The notes beneath the pieces are model-generated. The model did not search any database. It saw only the letters and a program-made list of their open reading frames with translations, and was not told the DNA's origin. A stretch of DNA of 51,314 nucleotides from an uncultured Oscillospiraceae bacterium (lineage in GTDB: Bacteria > Bacillota > Clostridia > Oscillospirales > Ruminococcaceae), in contig CAJUMG010000014.1 in NCBI GenBank assembly GCA_910587335.1, positions 272 through 51,585 of the forward strand. Reading direction: 5' to 3'. A program made the translations under genes and the position numbers. Shown piece by piece: positions 49,961-51,314 of the stretch (within the stretch, counting starts at the first letter, position 1; each line of letters starts with the position of its first letter).

Positions 49961-50051
49961 CAAATCCCCCCTTTGCTTCTCGCTTTTTGCAGTTTTACCC
50001 AAAAGAATCCGCGGCCGGATCTTGTACGGCAAGCTATCAAAAGCATATGAA

Positions 50052-50079
50052 AATTCGTCCGCAGATATGCGGACGAATT
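50052..50079. repeat. Perfect palindrome in the spoIIP leader
   Basis: A 12-base perfect inverted repeat, AATTCGTCCGCA / TGCGGACGAATT, with a GATA loop. No T tract follows on either strand, so it is not a terminator. It lies about 90 bases upstream of the spoIIP start, downstream of the promoter, as an mRNA leader hairpin or protein-binding site. Confidence 0.7.
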
Positions 50080-50152
50080 CCGAAAACAAAGGGGATGCGC
50101 ACCGGCGTTTTCCCATTTTTATTGGTAAGACGAGAGAGAACGTCTGTCCCAC

Positions 50153-50182
50153 ATCATAACAGAGCCGTTCGGGTTTTGTCAA
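50153..50182 (-). promoter_or_regulatory. Promoter upstream of spoIIP
   Basis: On the minus strand TTGACA (50177-50182) and TATGAT (50153-50158) with 18-base spacing, resembling a housekeeping promoter. Its leader would be about 190 bases. It may drive spoIIP or may belong to the end of the mobile element. Confidence 0.6.
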
Positions 50183-50210
50183 TAAGGATAGAGAAAAAAG
50201 TAAATTATTT

Positions 50211-50477
50211 TTATGAGGTTACAACATCGGATTGAATAAGGCGCAGTACCTTGTCGGTAAAGGTTTCCCGGCTGGTCTGGCTGAAATGGAAATAAATATC
50301 AAAGGTCGTACCGCCAACGGTCTTTACCATATCGGGTGGCGGTACGTCCGGGGCGGGTGAAGCGTTGCCGCCCGCCATCACGGGCAGGGGGATGGCCTTG
50401 CCCTCTCTGCTGGTGCTGTCGCTCCCCTCCGGGGCGGGGATGGTGCTGGTGATCGTCATGCTGGGGTCGTAGGTCAT
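50211..50477 (-). CDS. TnpW-like transposon-encoded protein
   Basis: An 88-residue protein. The C-terminal 40 residues (GGTTFDIYFHFSQTSRETFTDKVLRLI) resemble the TnpW family found in clostridial mobilizable transposons; the N-terminal half is Pro/Ser/Thr-rich and probably disordered. ATG 50477 has AAAGGAGAG upstream; the longer form from 50495 is less likely. It marks the end of the mobile element nearest spoIIP. Function in the family is unknown. Confidence 0.65.
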   Translation of the reverse strand: MTYDPSMTITSTIPAPEGSDSTSREGKAIPLPVMAGGNASPAPDVPPPDMVKTVGGTTFDIYFHFSQTSRETFTDKVLRLIQSDVVTS

Positions 50478-50561
50478 AGGCTCTCCTTTCATCATTCATC
50501 AAAGTTAATCCACGTGAGCGCCATTTTGCCGCCCACGTTGGAGCGGGGGAAGGGGAATGTA

Positions 50562-50981
50562 TCAGTCCCCCTTTGAGGACTGTCCGCAAGCCCCCTGATT
50601 GCAAGGCTTTTCAGCCTCTAGATGTCCACGCCTGCGGCGTTCCCGTTCGCTGGCAGCTTTCTTTCTCCGGCGCACATTGGCGGCGCACTCGTCACAGTAT
50701 TTGCCCCGATTGGAGCGCGGCACGAACATCGTCCCGCACTCGGCACAGGGCCGCGCCCGTCCTCGGTGGAGCAATGCGGCACACAGCCCCTTGTCTGTTG
50801 GCAGGACGGCGGTGCGGAACCATTTGCAGACCAGGGAATAGCTGATACTCTGGACACAGATACAAGGTTCCCAGCCGTTATCAAGAGCAAGGCAATTGCC
50901 GCCGTCATAATTGCAGCAGTCATGCACCAGCCGCCGGACGGCCCGGTACTGCTGGTAGGTTAGTCGGGGAATGTCGCTCAC
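50562..50981 (-). CDS. Cysteine-rich VLP domain protein of a mobile element
   Basis: A 139-residue protein with many cysteines. There is a CCNYDGGNC segment near 22, CICVQSISYSLVC near 40, and a zinc-ribbon-like pair CAECGTMF...YCDECAANVRRRKK near 78-106. The name-giving VLP is in TAVLPTDKGL near 58. Such proteins are encoded beside relaxases in Firmicute mobilizable elements and are probably DNA-binding. The gene overlaps the relaxase stop by four bases. Its C-terminus is basic. Confidence 0.75.
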   Translation of the reverse strand: MSDIPRLTYQQYRAVRRLVHDCCNYDGGNCLALDNGWEPCICVQSISYSLVCKWFRTAVLPTDKGLCAALLHRGRARPCAECGTMFVPRSNRGKYCDECAANVRRRKKAASERERRRRGHLEAEKPCNQGACGQSSKGD

Positions 50982-51314
50982 CGCTCCACCTCCCGGCGCT
51001 TCTGCTGGGTTTGCTCCTGCTGGTGTATGGCAGCATCGGCGTTGCGCTTTACCTGTTGTAGCCGCCGCAAATCGTCCTGGATGGGCTTGTACTGCTCATA
51101 CTCGGACTTGTACTCCTGTTGAAGCCTCGCCTGTTCCTGTTCCCACGCATGAACGGGGATTTTACCAGCAGGGGAACGGTGCTTGTCCAGCTTGCGGCGG
51201 GCCATGTGGAACGTCCGCAACTCGCCCTCATGCGCCCTCTCGAATTTTTCCCGCTTGCCCTTCCACTTGATACCCTTCCACTCGTCATAGATGGGCTTGG
51301 TGTCCCGGTAGAGG
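50978..51314 (-). CDS. Relaxase/mobilization protein, C-terminal part (truncated by the window)
   Basis: An open frame from the right edge to 50978, 111 residues visible. It reads LYRDTKPIYDEWKGIKWKGK near the edge, then ELRTFHMARRKLDKH and a Glu/Gln-rich coiled-coil tail. This is typical of the C-terminal region of MobA/MobL-like relaxases of Firmicute elements; the catalytic N-terminus with its tyrosine and HUH motif lies beyond the window. It overlaps the Cys-rich gene by four bases. Confidence 0.6.
   Translation of the reverse strand, partial: LYRDTKPIYDEWKGIKWKGKREKFERAHEGELRTFHMARRKLDKHRSPAGKIPVHAWEQEQARLQQEYKSEYEQYKPIQDDLRRLQQVKRNADAAIHQQEQTQQKRREVER

Noticed and set aside
49961..50182. 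Longer start for SpoIIP at 50182
   Set aside because: The extension contains a promoter and a 12-base palindrome, and GTG 49960 has a good ribosome site directly before the signal-anchor.
1..51314. CRISPR array, tRNA or rRNA genes, insertion sequences
   Set aside because: No regularly spaced direct repeats, cloverleaf-like sequences, rRNA segments or transposase-like frames were seen. A tRNAscan-SE or Infernal run would settle the RNA part.

Overview
The window reads as chromosome of a spore-forming anaerobic Firmicute, most likely a gut-type Clostridia of the Oscillospiraceae/Ruminococcaceae kind. The evidence is SpoIIP, an NAD-linked multisubunit [FeFe] hydrogenase, a class B sortase, a frameshifted LTA-synthase-type enzyme, a YabE-like G5/3D protein, GC-rich coding sequence (judged by eye), strong AGGAGG ribosome sites and promoters with a TGGTATAAT-like -10. 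This placement is inferred from gene content only; no rRNA is present.

Layout. 1-5.8 kb: an amidohydrolase, then a four-gene ABC exporter operon (ATPase, permease, GldG-like auxiliary protein, DUF4340 protein). 5.8-8.3 kb: a 44-codon small gene, a TtcA-type tRNA thiolase on the minus strand, and the rplM-rpsI operon with its own promoter. 8.4-12.8 kb: a lipoprotein phosphoesterase, an LTA-synthase-family gene split by a frameshift, a small lipoprotein and a glutaredoxin-like protein. 13-17.3 kb: tex and two bacterial-PH-domain membrane proteins. 17.3-23 kb: class B sortase (minus), an AT-rich frameshifted secreted protein, a small membrane-anchored protein, a G5/3D cell-wall protein (minus), and an SPFH protein with a ribbon-helix-helix partner behind a palindromic operator. 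23.3-28 kb: an M20 peptidase and an MBOAT/DHHW pair for acylating a surface polymer.

28-37 kb is the metabolic core. The minus strand encodes an HndABCD-type NADH/ferredoxin [FeFe] hydrogenase with an extra histidine-kinase-like ATPase inside the operon. Divergently, a tight operon encodes two DRTGG proteins, an RsbW-like ATPase, a non-canonical [FeFe]-hydrogenase-like Fe-S protein, a PHP phosphoesterase and a small membrane protein. The hydrogenase-like protein looks like a sensor, and a Rex-like operator lies over the hydrogenase promoter. Together these suggest redox control of hydrogen metabolism.

37-45.5 kb is a defence island on the minus strand. It holds a type I restriction-modification system (hsdR, hsdS, hsdM) with a PrrC/RloC-like ATPase translationally coupled between hsdS and hsdM, preceded by a putative PD-(D/E)XK nuclease gene. 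46-47.8 kb carries a NifU-like scaffold gene paired with a GGGtGRT gene of unknown function. 47.8-50.2 kb has yjdF with a structured leader that is probably the yjdF riboswitch, a small membrane protein and spoIIP. From about 50.2 kb to the right edge lies one end of a mobilizable element (TnpW-like protein, Cys-rich VLP protein, relaxase C-terminus).

No rRNA, tRNA, CRISPR array or complete insertion sequence was found by eye.
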